From contig QJPP01007221.1 of NCBI GenBank assembly GCA_003996215.1, positions 310,001-374,000 of the forward strand: a stretch of DNA of 64,000 nt, in the 5' to 3' direction. The position numbers and the translations under genes were made by a program. Shown here in pieces: positions 32,753-46,036 of this stretch. The notes under the pieces are model-generated. The model saw only the letters and a list, made by a program, of their open reading frames with translations, made no database searches and was not told where the DNA came from. This stretch comes from Jaltomata sinuosa. Its lineage: Eukaryota > Streptophyta > Magnoliopsida > Solanales > Solanaceae. Numbering within the stretch: position 1 is the stretch's first letter; every line of letters starts with the position of its first letter.

Positions 32753-33532
32753 ATGCCTCCTCGTCGTGCTATGCCTCGCTGGGCCAATGCCCAAAATGCT
32801 AATCCTTCGATTTCAGACCCCGAGGTCACAAATGCGGAGTTCAAAAATGTCATTCATATGCTAGCTTAGACTATGGACGCCCAAGCCAATCAGCAGGCTC
32901 CTATCCCCGCCCATCCTCAAGGTGAAGCAGTGGCTCGAGTTTGAGATTTTGTTCGCATGAACCCACCTGAGTTCTGGGGTTCGAAAGTGGGTGAGGACCC
33001 ACAAAATTTCTTGGATGAGGTAAAGAAGATCTTTGGTGTGATGCAAGTGGGTGGTATTGATTGTGTTGAGCTAGCTTCCTATCAACTCAAAGACATGGCT
33101 CATATTTGGTTCGCATAATGCAAAGATGCTAGGGCAAGGGATGTGGTCCCTATGAGTTGGGAATGCTTTGAAAGGGCTTTTCTTGATCGGTTCTTCCCGA
33201 GGGAGTTGAGGCAAGCTAAGATCGAAGAATTTGTGAATTTGAGGCAAGGTTCTATCGATTCAGGAGTACGGGTTGAAGTTCACCCAGCTTTCTAGGTATG
33301 CTCCTTCCATGGTGGCTGACCCATGGGATGAGATGAGTAAGTATGTTTATGGAGTGTCGGATTTGGTGAAGAAGGAGTGTAGGTCTGCGATGCTTTTGGA
33401 GGACATGAATATTTTCTGACTTATGACTCATGCCCAACAGATCGAGGGAGACAAAATAAGGGAGAAGGCAAGGGAGAACAAGAGGGTTAGGTCGGAGAGC
33501 TCAGGTTTTAGTCATCAAAAGTCTGGGGGCTA
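32753..33532 (+). pseudogene. Gypsy-2 gag, C-terminus deleted
   Basis: Starts MPPRRAMPRWANAQ about 200 bp after the primer site. Conserved gag text follows: MNPPEFWGSKVGEDPQNF, VELASYQLKDMA, ERAFLDRFFPRELRQAK. In-frame stops appear where related copies have Gln or Arg (LA-stop-TMD, RV-stop-DF). A frameshift near 33255 moves the capsid end (YGLKFTQLSRYAPSMVA) to another register. After the basic stretch KAREN-KRVRSESSGFSHQKSGG the sequence jumps directly to the RT leader; the CCHC knuckle and the whole protease are absent. This gag could not package RNA normally and no maturation protease is encoded. Confidence 0.8.
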
Positions 33533-35122
33533 GATCTTCTCCCAGATACGAATCCTATCTCTATTCCTCCCTATAGAATGGCTCCTATGGAGCTTAAGGA
33601 ATTGAAAGATCAGTTGAAAGACCTCCTTGATAAGGGTTCTATTCGACCCAATATCTCTCCATGGGGTGCTCCAGTCTTATTCGTGTGAAAGAAAGATGAT
33701 TTTCTCAGAATGTGTATCGACTATCGTCAGCTGAACAAGGTTAAATCAAGAATAAGTATCTCATTCCTAGGATTGATAACTTGTTTGATCAGATTCAGCG
33801 TGCTAGCTTCTTCTCCAAGATCGACCTTTGATCCGGTTATCATCAGCTTCGTGTTCGAGAGTGTGATATTCTGAAGATAGCCTTCATAACTCGATATGGT
33901 CATTATGAATTTGTTGTGATATCTTTTGGTCTAACGAATGCTCCCCGCAGCTTTTACGAATTTGATGAACTGTGTGTTCAAACATTATTTGGATATGTTT
34001 GTGATTGTATTCATTGATGATATCCTTATCTACTCTCGGAGTGAAGAGAAGCATGCGGACCATTTGAGAGTGGTGTTGCAAACTCTCAAGGACCGAAAGT
34101 TATTTGCTAAGTTTAGCAAGTGTGAGTTTTGGATGCAGTCTGTTACTTTTCTGGGTCATATTGTGAGTAGAGATAGTATTCGATTTGATTCTCAAAAGAT
34201 TGAGGCAATAAAGAACTGGCCTAGACCCACTTCCCTGTATGATATTAGGAGCTTTTTGGGTTTGGTTGGTTACTATAAGAGGTTTGTGGAAGGGTTTTCT
34301 TCCATTGCTTCCCCATTGACTCGGTTGACTCAGAAAAAGGTTAAATTTCAGTGGTCTGATCAATGTGAAAAGAACTTTCAGGAATTGAAGACTAAGTTGA
34401 CCACCGCTCCTGTGTTGGCTCTACTCAAGGGCCTAGATGACTTTGTTGTGTATTGTGATGCTTCTAGGATTGGTCTGGGTTGTGTGTTGATGCAGCGTGG
34501 TAAGGTGATTGCTTATGCTTCGAGACAGCTTACGATTCATGAGAAAAACTACCCTACTCATGATCTTGAGTTAGCAGCCATGGTCTTTGCTTTGAAGATT
34601 TGGAGACACTACTTGTACGGTGTTCATGTAGATGTGTTCACTGATCATAGGAGTCTTCAGTGTTTGTTCACTCAAAGGGAACTGAATCTTCATCAAAGGA
34701 AATGGTTGGAACTCCTTAAGGATTATGATATGAGTGTGCTTTACCATTCGAGTAAGGCCAATGTCGTGGCGAATGCCCTTAGCAGATTGTCTATGGGTAG
34801 TGTGTCTTCAGTAAAGGATGGAAAGAAGGAGTTGTCCAAGGATGTTCATCGACTTGCTCTATTAGGAGTTTGCCTTAAGGATTCGATAGAAGGTGGTGTT
34901 ATTGTTCAAAATGGTTCCGAATCATCTTTGGTAGCTGAAGTGAAAGAAAAGCAAGACAGTGATTTTATTTTGCACCAGTTGAAGGGTGCGGTCCATCAGC
35001 AAAGGGTAGAGATTTTCTCCCAAGGGGAAGATGGTGTGCTTCGATATCAGGGTCGATTGTGTGTTCCTGACGTTGATGGGTTGAGACGGCAAATTTTAAC
35101 AGAGGCTCATAGTTTCAGGTAA
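33533..35122 (+). pseudogene. Gypsy-2 reverse transcriptase and RNase H
   Basis: Opens DLLPDTNPISIPPYRMAP at the deletion junction. RT has a stop before KKDD, a small deletion after LNKV (33740) that shifts the frame, a TGA where SKIDLRSGYH is expected, and an extra C at about 33947 that restores the register. From 33938 the frame is open for 394 codons. The catalytic box is intact (VFIDDILIYS), so the RT acids survive. RNase H shows CDAS, DLEL and FTDHRSL, but the last acid in the ADALSR motif is Asn (VVANALSR). Confidence 0.85.
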
Positions 35123-36331
35123 TCTATTCATCTCGGTGCCACCAAAATGTACCGTGATCTACGGGAGGTATATTGGTGGAATGACATGAAGAGGGAAATA
35201 GAAGGTTTTGTGGCTAAGTGTCACAACTGTCAACAAGTAAAGATAGAGAATCAGCGACCGAGTGGTATGACTCAGGATATTGATCTTCCTACTTGAAAGT
35301 GGGAAGTGATCAATATGGACTTCATTACTGGTTTTCCTCGTACTCGAAGGCAACATGATTCTATTTGGGTGATTATCGACCGGATGACTAAGTCATCCCA
35401 CTTCTTGGCTGTTAAGACTATGAATTCAGTAGATGATTATGCCAGACTCTACATTCGGGAGATAGTTAGATTGCATGGTGTCCAGTTTTGGAAGTCTTTT
35501 CAGAAAGGCCTTGGTACTCAGGTTAAGCTTAGTACAACTTTTCACCCTCAAACGGATGGCCAGACAGAGCGTACTATTCAGACTTTGGAGTATATGTTGA
35601 GAGCTTGCGTGATTCATTTCAAAGGTAATTGGGATGATCACTTACCTCTTATCGAGTTTTCCTACAACAACAACTTGAATTCTAGTATCCTAATGGCTTC
35701 TTATGAGGCACTTTATGGGCGGAGATGTAGGTCTCCTATTGGCTGGTTTGAGGTAGGTAAGGTGGATTTGATTGGTCCAGATTTGGTTCATGAGACTATG
35801 GAGAAAGTTTAGATCATTAGGGAAAGGTTGAAGACCACTCGGAGTCGACAGAAATCATATACAGATGTGAGGAGAAGAGAGTTCAAGTTCGAAGTTGATG
35901 ATTGGGTGCTTCTGAAGGTGTCACCCATGAAGGGTGTGATGAGATTTGGTAAGAAAGGGAAGCTTAGTCCCTGCTATATAGGTCCTTATTAGATTCTGAG
36001 GAGAGTTGGTAGTGTTGCTTAAGAGTTGGATTTACTATCAGATTTAGAAGCGGTTCATCCGGTTTTCCATATTTCTATGTTGAAGAAGTGTGTTGGTTAT
36101 CCGGCCTTGATTGCTACTTTGGAAGATGTGAGTGTGAAGGATAACCTTACTTATGAGGAAGTTCCCGTGGAGATTCTTGATCGTCAGGTTCAGAGGTTGA
36201 GAAACAAGGAAGTCGCTTCGGTGAAAGTCCTTTGGAGGAATCAGCTCGTTGAGGGAGCTACTTGGGAAGCAGAAGCAGCCACGAAAGCCAAGTACCCTCA
36301 TCTCTTTTCTTCCGATCCAGTTTCAGCTTGA
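35123..36331 (+). pseudogene. Gypsy-2 integrase and chromodomain-like C-terminus
   Basis: The zinc-binding region (CHNCQQVKIE) follows a stop at about 35120. The core starts MDFITGFPRTRR, holding the first catalytic Asp, and runs to LYIREIVRLHGVQFWKSFQ. Related copies have about 18 more residues here, including the second Asp (ISDRGxQF); they are deleted at about 35480. The third acid remains (TDGQTERTIQ). After a stop at 35812 the C-terminal region resumes (VHPVFHISML, EVPVEILDRQVQRLRNK) and ends EGATWEAEAATKAKYPHLF with a stop at 36329-36331, the usual end for this family. Integration activity is not possible. Confidence 0.85.
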
Positions 36332-36563
36332 GGTATTAGTTTCCTCCTTAGTATGTCCCTCCGATTCTATTCCAACAGTTTCCCTCATGATCCTAGCATG
36401 CATTCATATTTTCCGAAGTTGGTCCAATCATGTTTTAAGTTGAAAATCTCGATTTTCATGTTTATCCTTCAGTTTTCCTGTGGTGGTGTTTGGTTGAGCT
36501 ATTTTCTCTCCAGTTTTCTTAATTAGTCTTCATTCGAGGACGAATGATCCCAAGGGGGGAGAT
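36332..36563 (+). other. Gypsy-2 3' untranslated region and polypurine tract
   Basis: Ends with attcgaggacgaatgatcc then aaggggggagata immediately before the 3' LTR. The purine run is the plus-strand primer. Confidence 0.75.
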
Positions 36564-38568
36564 ATTACAACAATTCAAAATCTGAACCAACTATTTAGCA
36601 CAGAACGTAAAGTTTTCTGAAATTGTTGGTCACGACGGGCAACCGCCACGGGCGTCGAAGTCCCGATGACCCGTGGGGTGTGCTGTGGGAATCGATCAAC
36701 GGCTGCTGAGCAGTACCTTTCCAGCCTATAGGAAGCCACGATGGGCATAGTGGGTATGACATCCCATCGGTTCCCACCATCAAAATTGTCCAGCGAAATT
36801 CTCCCCATACCTCCTTCCTCGATGGGCGGTCGCCACGGGCGTCGTGGTTGTGACGGGTGTCGTGGTTGCGACGGGCCGTGGGACGCGCCGTTAAGACCAT
36901 CCAACAGCCCTTCCCTCAGCCCAGATTACCCGATGTCTTGGCCTGATGGGCCGTCGTAGGTGCGACGCCCGTCGGGTAGCCCGTCAAGTGAGATTTTCTG
37001 CAGCTTCTATTTTAAGCCCCAAAGGTATTTTTGTAATTACCCACCCTTTTATCTCTTAAGTGAGGTTATTTTGGCCACTTTTAGTAGGGTTTCTACCCTT
37101 ATTAGCCTAAGTCATTCCTTATTCCCACATTCATCTACCAAATTGGGAAAAGGATTCCTTCAAGCTCCAAGTCTCAAGCTCCAAGTTCAAGCCTCCTCTT
37201 CTTTTCAATTTCAGTTGGGTTAGCTTCAATTAAGGTATGTGAGTATTTAATAAGGGGATTCTTTCACCCTTATGCTCAAAACCCTAATTCTTCTAAATTG
37301 AATTTATGAATTTTAAGTTAGGGTTCTTACCCAATTCTCATGGGTTTTTCTATTAAGTATTTTCTCATGATTCATCAATAAATTCTAAGTTCAATTTCAT
37401 TATTTACATGGATTTTACAATTGATTATTTGCCTTATAATTTGAAGGCTAACCCTAGTTAAATTTTGCATGCATGGCTTGATTTAAGAAAAAATACATGC
37501 ATTGATATTATGATCTCAAGTATTTATGAAATTTCATGCCAAATTCTTCAAGTTATGAATTTAGAAAGAAAAGTGATCAATTATGGTTATGCTAAGCTTT
37601 AAGACTTATGATTTGAATTTGCATGACATTAGATATGTCCTTATGCTTTTCAAACAGATTTAACATCAGATATGTCACAAGTATATATGAGCTATACGTA
37701 TGCATATTTTTGAGAGTAGTATTTAGCACCGAGCGATGAGGGTTCGATTACCCAAATACAAAACTATGTTGCCAGCGTAGGTGAAGAGGGTCCTTGTTAG
37801 TTGAGAGTGTCTCCTCATGAAGATGGGTCCTCGTTAGTTGAGAGTGTCCCTTATGAAAGTGGTTCCACGCTATGATATGTTTAGTACCCCGTCCCTTGGC
37901 AAGATTCGGGGTAGCTTTGCCAGCTAGAGTTATATAGTTGGATTCTATGTAGCTCACATGGTCTATTGTCGGTTATGAGAAACTCCCGTAAGAATGTTTT
38001 ATGCATCAAGTTATCTTATTTCATGATTTAGGCTTTACTTATGGTATTTTCTCACGATATCTCTTTTACGCATGATTTCGGATTTAAGGATGTTTTAAGC
38101 ATGTTTTAATTTCATTTATGCATATCTCACATACTCGGTACATCCTATAGTACTGACGCATATTTTGCGCTGCATCCTCTTGATGATGAAGATTCAGGCT
38201 CTTACCCTCTGGTTCGTGGCTAGACGTTGTCGGTTCTCCAGACTTGGTTGGTGAGTCCTCATTACTCGAGGACCTTAGTTATGTTAGTTACTTTCATGTC
38301 TTTCCTTAGATTTCTCGAGTTAGTTGGGGTCTTGTCCCATAAACTCTTATGTTAGACTTAGAGGCTTCAGACATAGCTAGTTGTATTCTGGATTGGTCTT
38401 TCGTAAACTTTATCCCATTTCAGTTTATGGATTTCTACCTTCATTATGTATGCTTTAGTTATGTTTCTTGTATTGAATAACTGAGTATGCTATGACGATG
38501 GGTTAACTTGGGACACTGGTGATCCCGAATCCTGTGTTACATCTAGGGGGTAGCCTCAGGGCGTGACA
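36564..38568 (+). repeat. Gypsy-2 3' LTR
   Basis: Aligns with 30625-32541. The first bases (ttacaacaattcaaaatctg) have drifted from TGTAACACC. It ends gggcgtgaca. It holds the same CpG-rich hairpin block at about 36628-36985 and about 57 bp extra near 37510-37566 relative to the 5' copy. The two LTRs differ at many positions, so this element is older than the Copia insertion. Confidence 0.85.
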
Positions 38569-38573
38569 CAAGA

Positions 38574-39303
38574 TAAGGAAAATGTAGTGAATTATTAATG
38601 GGACACCAACCACCACAAGATGCAGAAAATATGTATATATATATGGAAAATGGGGTCCTCAAAGAACTTGGGTGCCAAACGGTTGCTTTAGTTTCCTTAT
38701 AGTCGAGCCGGCCCTGAAATTAAGGTAATCTAGGAGAATGACTTCTACCCATGAATGAGGGAAGTCAGTTTCCTCCTTTTGATGGAAAATGTTATCCATA
38801 GAAAATGACCTTCATCGTACCAACACTAGAAATGACTTCCGCATTAAAAACATTTTCTTGGAAGTCATTTCCCTATACTAAACACACCCCAAGGAGAAAA
38901 AGCCATTTAGACGAAATTCTACCAGCCAGTTAGTTGAATGGATAAGAACAGTAAAATAATAACAAAACAAGTGTAGAGTTAAAATTAGTCATTCCAAAAA
39001 AAGCTCTGGACCTCTCTGATGAAAACTGAATAATAATAATAATAATGATTGGAATGACTCAGTATAGGACAATGATTCTTGTAAACATAGCCCTTTCAAG
39101 CGTAATCCAGGATACCACACTCAGCAAAAATGACAACATAAAACTCAAAATAAGAGGGACCTTGCAGCAAACCACAAAAGTTGGTATCTCATGCACCACC
39201 ACCTTGTTAGCTAAAAACTTCATCTACAAGAAGCTAACTCGTTTTCCCGTTATTGACTAGAAATCAGAGCATCTCTCAATATCCACAGAGCCATCACATC
39301 CGC
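38574..39303. other. Spacer between Gypsy-2 and Gypsy-3
   Basis: No gene. Around 38735-38870, ggaagtca/tgacttcc and gaaaatg words recur in both orientations (gaatgacttctac, gggaagtcagtttcc, ggaagtcatttccc), suggesting a degraded MITE, but I cannot fix its ends. Short TA and AAT runs occur at about 38633 and 39030. Confidence 0.4.
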
Positions 39304-42163
39304 TGTCACGCCCCTAGCTAGAAGGGGCGTACGTCAAGTGAGTTATACGAGAACCCGCTAAACATATATACTAAACTAATGATAAAGTTATAAATTGATA
39401 AGAAACAATATGGACATCAACATGTGTTTACATATTCTGAAACATAAATAACTGAAGGGCCCACTAGACAAACTGTACAGCTGAAACAAAACTATGTCTA
39501 AGAAGCCTCTAAAGAGTCTGCAACTGAAAATCTGATAACTAGTCGGGACAGGGCCCTGACATACCCAACATACGATATGTACATGAATCCAAAACATGTG
39601 ACCTAGGCATCTGATAGCTCCAGAGAGAGGTGGAGCTTACCAACTGATCATCGGGAAGGCACTGGTCTACTGTGGATGTCTGCTAGCCTGAGTACCTGAG
39701 CCTGCATTCATAAAATGTAGCGTCCAAAAATAAAGGGACGTCAGTACATATGAAACATGTACTGGTATGTAAAGCAGACTGAATAACAAGTAGACATGTA
39801 AGAATGTTCACTGAATTGAATATCAAAGATAGGAAAATCTGAGCATACACATACAGGGAATGTAATTTGAAACTGAAAGTGAAACTAATACAATGACCAA
39901 TATCAGGGGTCCTTATATAACATCTTATACACTACTTAATTACATATGTTTAAAATCCCTAGAATTTGCCTAGGTGACATCTTCACCTTTTTACATAATT
40001 TATCTACTCTTTATGTAATACTAACTGTCAGGAAGTCACAAGATGGCCTGCTGTCGGTGATCAGTGACACCTGTTTGGCATCTGTAGCCAATTATCACAA
40101 CCATGAGTGAAATCTCATAGTCTGGATAACGTGGTCTGTCAAGGTACGCCCTCCAGGGCTCCTGTAAGGTCTCCCCACAGGCCTGTGTAGTCAGGGAATC
40201 CACGACGGGAAGTTATATCTGACTCTGTTTGAGTTCTGTGCACAGAATAGCGTCGCATGTAGTGGCCCTAATGATACCCACCCCACGCTGCAGAGTAGGC
40301 TATAATCTCGTCTTGGTTGTAAATGCTCATAGTAGGCAACTTATAAATCATATAACTCGTTATCTGAATATTGATTACTTTATTTTAGCTGAAAGAATCA
40401 TATATCTATGTGATCTTATATACTCAGGTCTATTTTGTGGCCAATTAATTTCTCTAAGTTCGTGACATATATGCTCGGTAACTTCTAAGAGTTTCAACTG
40501 AAGACATGTATGATCGTGTGAAACATATGATTTCTTTGACTAGAAATGAGTACTATAACTCTATAGGTTTAGAACTCCACTCGAGAGAGACCTATAATAG
40601 AATTAAGCTTTTCTTTCAAGAAGCATATAATCTATGACGACCTTTATAGGAGGAACATGTGACTCTAGGTCGTGCCTTGATGGCGAAAAGAGGTTTTAGC
40701 TTTACATACCTTACTTCGAGACTCTCTCTCCCTTATGTAGCATCATGGTTCCCATCAAACACTCCTTATCTATGACATAACAACATATTCAATAGTATAA
40801 GCGACTAACCAAGAAATATGGCGAGGTCAGGAAGATGATAATAACTTACGAGCGACAAGCTTAGCAAATAAGATAATTAAATGGTGTATCGTCTCACCTC
40901 TCTCTTTTCCCCTTATCAACTGAACTATGACTATCTATGAAGTCAATGTTAATCCCTCCATCAATTCCTTACAATATGCAGACCATTCCATATCCCAAAC
41001 AAGGTCATAAACTTGACCCCTCGACTTTTAAATACCGCCTCGAGAGTTCTTTATTTAGTAGCGTTTAAATAACCCTTTAATCTCATAGATTAAGTTGGGC
41101 GAGAATTATAACATTTAATACAGTGATAGGAAGCCAAATAACATATAAACTACTTCCTCAATCCATTTAGACATTTTATCAAACCCTTGACGAGGGACAA
41201 GCTTGCAAGAGCCATATAAATCGTGTTTCCTATACCTAGCGTCCCTCCTTATCGCAGCAAGCTTGATGCCTCAATACACCACAATACACACCTCGTTTAT
41301 TCAACAGTACAACCATTACAATCCTCTACATACTCCCTCCTCACCGAATATATTAGTTACAATGGGCAAAACATGGACTCACGGCTTCCTTTCACCTTCC
41401 CGTGAGTCCTACCCGTAAACTATACTTAAAACAACTCTTAGAGTCATATTTATAGGGATAGAACAACAACCATACCTTTATTAATAAGAATACAATCCCT
41501 GCACCCTTTTTATCTTCAATAACAACACCTTTTACTTCAAGAAAATACTTGACTAAGTATGTTTCCGTCACCTACGATGAAAAATACACTTGATTCTTGA
41601 AGGAATTCACTTACCTTAGGCTAGGGAGGGCTTGAGATGAAGAAGAACTAAAGAAAACAAGTGTTAAGCAGGTCCCTTATGTTCTGATATGTATGGGAGA
41701 CGAAATCCCAAAGTTTCAATATAAATACACCACTTTTGGCCGACTTACCCAAGGCTGCCACATGTCCCGCAGTGATTGGGCAGTGCGTGTGTCTGTAGTA
41801 AAATGCGCATAACGTTTTACTCCGAACTCGTATGGACAAGCGGTTTGTTGAATTGCAAATTAGACTCAAATACCTTCAATTTGGTACTTTGTAGGACCTC
41901 TAAATTATTTTATATTGAGATATATACCCATTACAAGTAAGACCTTGTACTAGCTTGCTTGAAATAGTCCACCGTAGTGAATCCTTCAATTTGAACTTTT
42001 GTTCCAAGTCTCCATTTGGTCTATAACCTTGGTATATCACTTCAAATGGCTTAGTATAAGCGTCCCTTTGTATAAATATCCATTCACAACCTTATCCTCT
42101 TGGTTCATAATGATTCCTTCACGTTTATGAGTTGCACACGTATCTTAAGTTCGGGGGACTACA
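39304..42163 (-). repeat. Gypsy-3 3' LTR
   Basis: On the minus strand it runs TGTAGTCCCCCGAAC ... GGGGCGTGACA. The 39304 end contains cgcccct-agctaga-aggggcg, a 7-bp stem hairpin lost from the other LTR by a small deletion. It closely matches 47627-50461. It has no CpG palindrome cluster like those of Gypsy-1, -2 and -4. Confidence 0.85.
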
Positions 42164-42569
42164 TTATCCCCTCCTTGGGATCATTCGTCCGCGAATGAAG
42201 GATACGACTCACAATTATTTTAACTCTACCTTTTAAAAAAAAAAAATTGGCAGAGTTTCCCTTGTAAACTGTCCTATCCGAAACCTGTCAGCTAACCAAA
42301 ACACATACCATACGCTTCACAGAGCGTCACAACAAGAGAATAATATTCAATAGGTATCAACGAGGATCTGCTTGGCCTTATAGGAATGAAAACTATTGTA
42401 GTTAATATAGCTTACCTCATACTCCTTCAACTTTACATCTCAACTCTGAGGAACTTATAGAATTCTTGAATCATAGGCACGTATCAAGTACCTGAACATT
42501 TAGCATGTTGATAAAATAGTATTAACAAATATGACTAAAATTGATACTCGAATAAAAGGAGTAATGACT
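42164..42569 (-). other. Gypsy-3 3' untranslated region and polypurine tract
   Basis: The complement of 42164-42180 is cccaaggaggggataa, the plus-strand primer tract directly before the 3' LTR, preceded by attcgcggacgaatgat as in Gypsy-2. The rest is non-coding. Confidence 0.7.
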
Positions 42570-45500
42570 TTAAAAACCTTCTGGTTGTTCCTTGAATAAG
42601 TGAGGATATTTTCCCCTCATGTCGGCCTCTGCTTCCCACGTGGCTTCTTCTACATTCTGACTTTTCCATAGGACTTTAACTGAAGCTATTTCTTTCGTTC
42701 TCAATTTTCTGATTTGTCTATCTAGTATGGCCACCGGGACTTCTTCATATGATAAATCTCCTAAGAGCTCTATACCCTCTAAAGGGACACTTGAGAAGGA
42801 TCCGCTAAGCATTTACGTAACATAAACACGTGAAAGACTGGATGCACTGCTGCTAACTCAGGAGGTAAATCAACCTCATAGGATACTTGGCCAACCCTCT
42901 TTAGGATTCTATAAGGACCAATATATCTAGGGCTCAACTTACCTTTCTTTCCAAATTGCATAACCCCCTTCATAGGCGATACCTTCAAGAATACCCAGTC
43001 ATCAACTTGAAACTCTAAATCTCTGCGCCGTACATCTGTATAAGATTTCTGTCGGCTTTGAGCGGTCTTCACTCGCTCCTGTATTAGCTTTACCTTTTCA
43101 ACTGCTTGATGGACAAGATCTGGTCCTAATATTTGAGTCTCACCTACATCAAACCAACCAATAGGTGATCTACATCATCTCCCATAAAGAGCTTCAAATG
43201 GAGCCATGCCAATACTGGAGTGATAGCTATTATTATAGGCAAATTATATCAAGGGAAAATGATCATCCCAATTGCCTTTAAAGTCTAGAATGCATGCTCT
43301 CAACATGTCTTCAAGTGTCTGAATAGTGCACTCGGCTTGGCCATCCGTCTATGGATGGAATGCAGTGCTAAGGTTCACTTGTGTTCCCAAACTATCTTGG
43401 AATGACCTCCAAAAGTGTGAGGTGAAGTGGGCACCCTTATCTGAAATGATGGACATTGGGATTCCATGCAAGCGAACAATCTCTTTTATATATAGCTTGG
43501 CATAATCTTCTGTGGTACTAGTAGACTTAACTGGTAAGAAATGAGCTGATTTTGTTAATCGATCAATAATCACCCAAATAGAGTCATGCTTGTGAAATGA
43601 GGAAGGCAAACCTGTAACAAAATCCATGTTAATGGCCTCCCATTTCTATACTGGAATGCTCATAGTCTGAGCTAGGCCACCGGGCCTTTGATGTTCTGCT
43701 TTCACTTGCTGGCAGTTGGAGCACTGTGCTACAAACTCTCCTATATCCCTTTTCATGCCATTCCACTAGTAGACCTCTTTAAGGTCATGGTACATCTTTG
43801 TAGAGCCTGGATGAATGGAATACCGGGAACAATGTGCTTCAGCCATTATCTGTTGTCTTAGACCATCTACATTAGGAACACACAGTCTTCCTTGTCACCT
43901 TAAGGAACCATCCCCCGGCATCTCAAATGTTGAATTTTGTTGTTATCGAATTCCTTCTCTGTACTGGAGTAATAAGGGATCATCATATTATTTTTCTTTC
44001 ACTACCGCCACTAATGATGACTCTGTAGTGTTCTGCACAACCACACCCCCATCTTCAGAATCTAGAAGTCGAACTCCTAGACTGACTAATCTGTGAACAT
44101 CTCGTGCTACTTCATGTTGAGTGGGTGAAAAATGTGCTAGGCTGCCCATAGAAACGCGACTGAGAGCATCCGCTACAATGTTGGTTTTACCGGGGTGGTA
44201 GAGAATATTGACATCATAGTCTTTCAGCAACTCTAGCCACCTTCTCTTCCTCAAATTTAACTCCTTTTGCTTGAAGATATATTGGAGACTCTTATGGTCT
44301 GTAAATATGTCAACATGTAGCCCATACAAAGAGTGGCACCAAATCTTAAGTGTGAATACAACTGCTGCAAGCTCTAAATCATGTGTGGGGTAGTTCTGTT
44401 CATGCTTTTTCAATTGTCAAGAAGCGTATGCTATAACCTTCCCATGTTGCATCAAGACACATCCTAGGCCGACACCCGAAGCATCACAATAAATGGCATA
44501 CCCTTTTGTTCCCTCTGGTAAGGTCAATACAGGAGTTGTAGTCAATCTATCTTTCAGCTCTTGGAATCTTCTTTCACAAGCATCTGACCACTGAAATTTG
44601 GCTGCTTTCTGTGTTAATTTAGTCAATGGGGCGGAAATAGAGGAAAATTCCTCCACAAATCTCCTGTAATAACCGGCGAGCCCCAAGAAACTACGCACTT
44701 CTTCCGGAGTGGTAGGTCGAGGCCATATCTTCACAACCTCTATCTTATGAAAGTCCACTTTGATACCTTCACCAGAGACCACATGGCCAAGAAAAGCCAC
44801 TGAGTTCACCCAAAACTCACATTTAGAAAACTTGGCATAAAGCTGGTGTTCTCTAAGAGTCTGTAGAATTGATCTGAGATGGTCTGCATGATTTTCCTCA
44901 TCACGTGAATATATCAAGATATCATATATAAATACAATCACGTACATATCAAGAAAGGGTTTGAAAACCCTATTCATCATATCCATGAAGGCTGCTGGGG
45001 CGTTCGTCAGTCCAAATGACATGACAAGGAACTCAAAGTGCCCATATCTAGTTCTGAAGGCTGTCTTCAGAATATCAACCTCACGTATCCTCAAATGGTG
45101 ATAACCAGATCTTAAGTTAATCTTTGAAAAACATTTAGCTCTCTGCAACTGATCAAATAAATCATCTATTCTAGGTAGGGGGTACTTATTCTTTATTGTC
45201 ACTCTATTCAACTGCCTGTAATCTATACACATTCGCATTGTTTCATCCTTCTTACGTACAAATAGTACTAGAGCACCCCATGGAGATATGCTGGGTCGAA
45301 TAAAACCTTTGTCAAGTAGATCTTTCAACTGCTCATTTAGCTCTTTCAACTCTACTGGTGCCATTCTATAAAGTGGAATGAATATAGGCCGGGTATCGGG
45401 ATCTAGGTCGATACCAAAGTCAATATCTCTAACCGGTGGTAATCCAGGAAGTTCATCGCGAAACACATCTGGATATTCATTCACAACGGGTACGGACTGA

Positions 45501-45991
45501 AGAGTTGACATACGTTTCTCTGCTTCAAGGTCTCTGACATGGACTAGGTGATATAAACACCCTTTTGTTATAAGCTTTTGTGCCTTAAGATAGGAAATAA
45601 ACCTTCCTCTAGGCATCACAACGTTCCCTTTCCACTCCAAGACTGGTTCTCCCGAGAATTGGAATCGAGCAACCTTAGCTCGACAATCAACTATAGCGTA
45701 ACAAGAGGATAGCCATTCCATGCCCATAATGACATCAAAATCAACCATGTCCAGCTCTACCAAGTTAGCCAATGTATCATGGCCACATACTGTTACTAGA
45801 CACCCATAGTAGATCCTTTTAGCTATAATAGACTCTTCTACTGGAGTCGATACTGCATATGGCTCACATAATAACTCTGGCTCTATTCCAAATTTCTTAG
45901 CAATAAATGGAGTAACATATGACAGGGTCGCCCCTGGATCTATCAATGCATAACTATCATAAGAAAAGATGGATAAGGTACCTGTAACCAC
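42570..45991 (-). pseudogene. Gypsy-3 pol: protease to chromodomain-like end
   Basis: Protease: ALIDPGATLSYVT and DMVDFDVIMGMEWL, active-site Asp intact. RT is open for hundreds of codons, yet two catalytic acids are changed: FSKINLRSGYH (Asp to Asn in motif A) and FIYDILIYS (Asp to Tyr in the FIDD box). A TGA at 44414-44416 interrupts IAYASRQL in RNase H, whose acids otherwise remain (YCDAS, DLEL, FTDHKSL, ADALSR). The integrase has MDFVTGLP, IISDKGAHF and a Glu in DGQAECT, with a stop just before TDGQ. The C-terminal region reads VSPMKGVMQFGKKGKLSPRY and HPVFHVFML; one frameshift near 42800 precedes PVAILDRQIRKLRTKE and EEATWEAEADMRGKYPHLF. Confidence 0.88.
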
Positions 45992-46036
45992 ATCTGTGGA
46001 AGCCTCTGAATCCTGTCGGCCTGCTAATGCATATAT

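Larger units (their letters stand above)
30625..38568 (+). mobile_element. Gypsy-2: Ty3-gypsy (Tekay/Del-like) element with internal deletions
   Basis: A 7.9-kb plus-strand element flanked by taaga (30620-30624) and caaga (38569-38573), a 5-bp target duplication with one change. LTRs are 1.9-2.0 kb; primer site at 32546-32557; a purine tract just before 36564. The internal region is about 4 kb, short for this family, because the gag knuckle plus protease and part of the integrase have been deleted. Confidence 0.9.

Noticed and set aside
38633..38645. Short TA runs as promoters
   Set aside because: No downstream reading frame or start-site context; simple repeats only.
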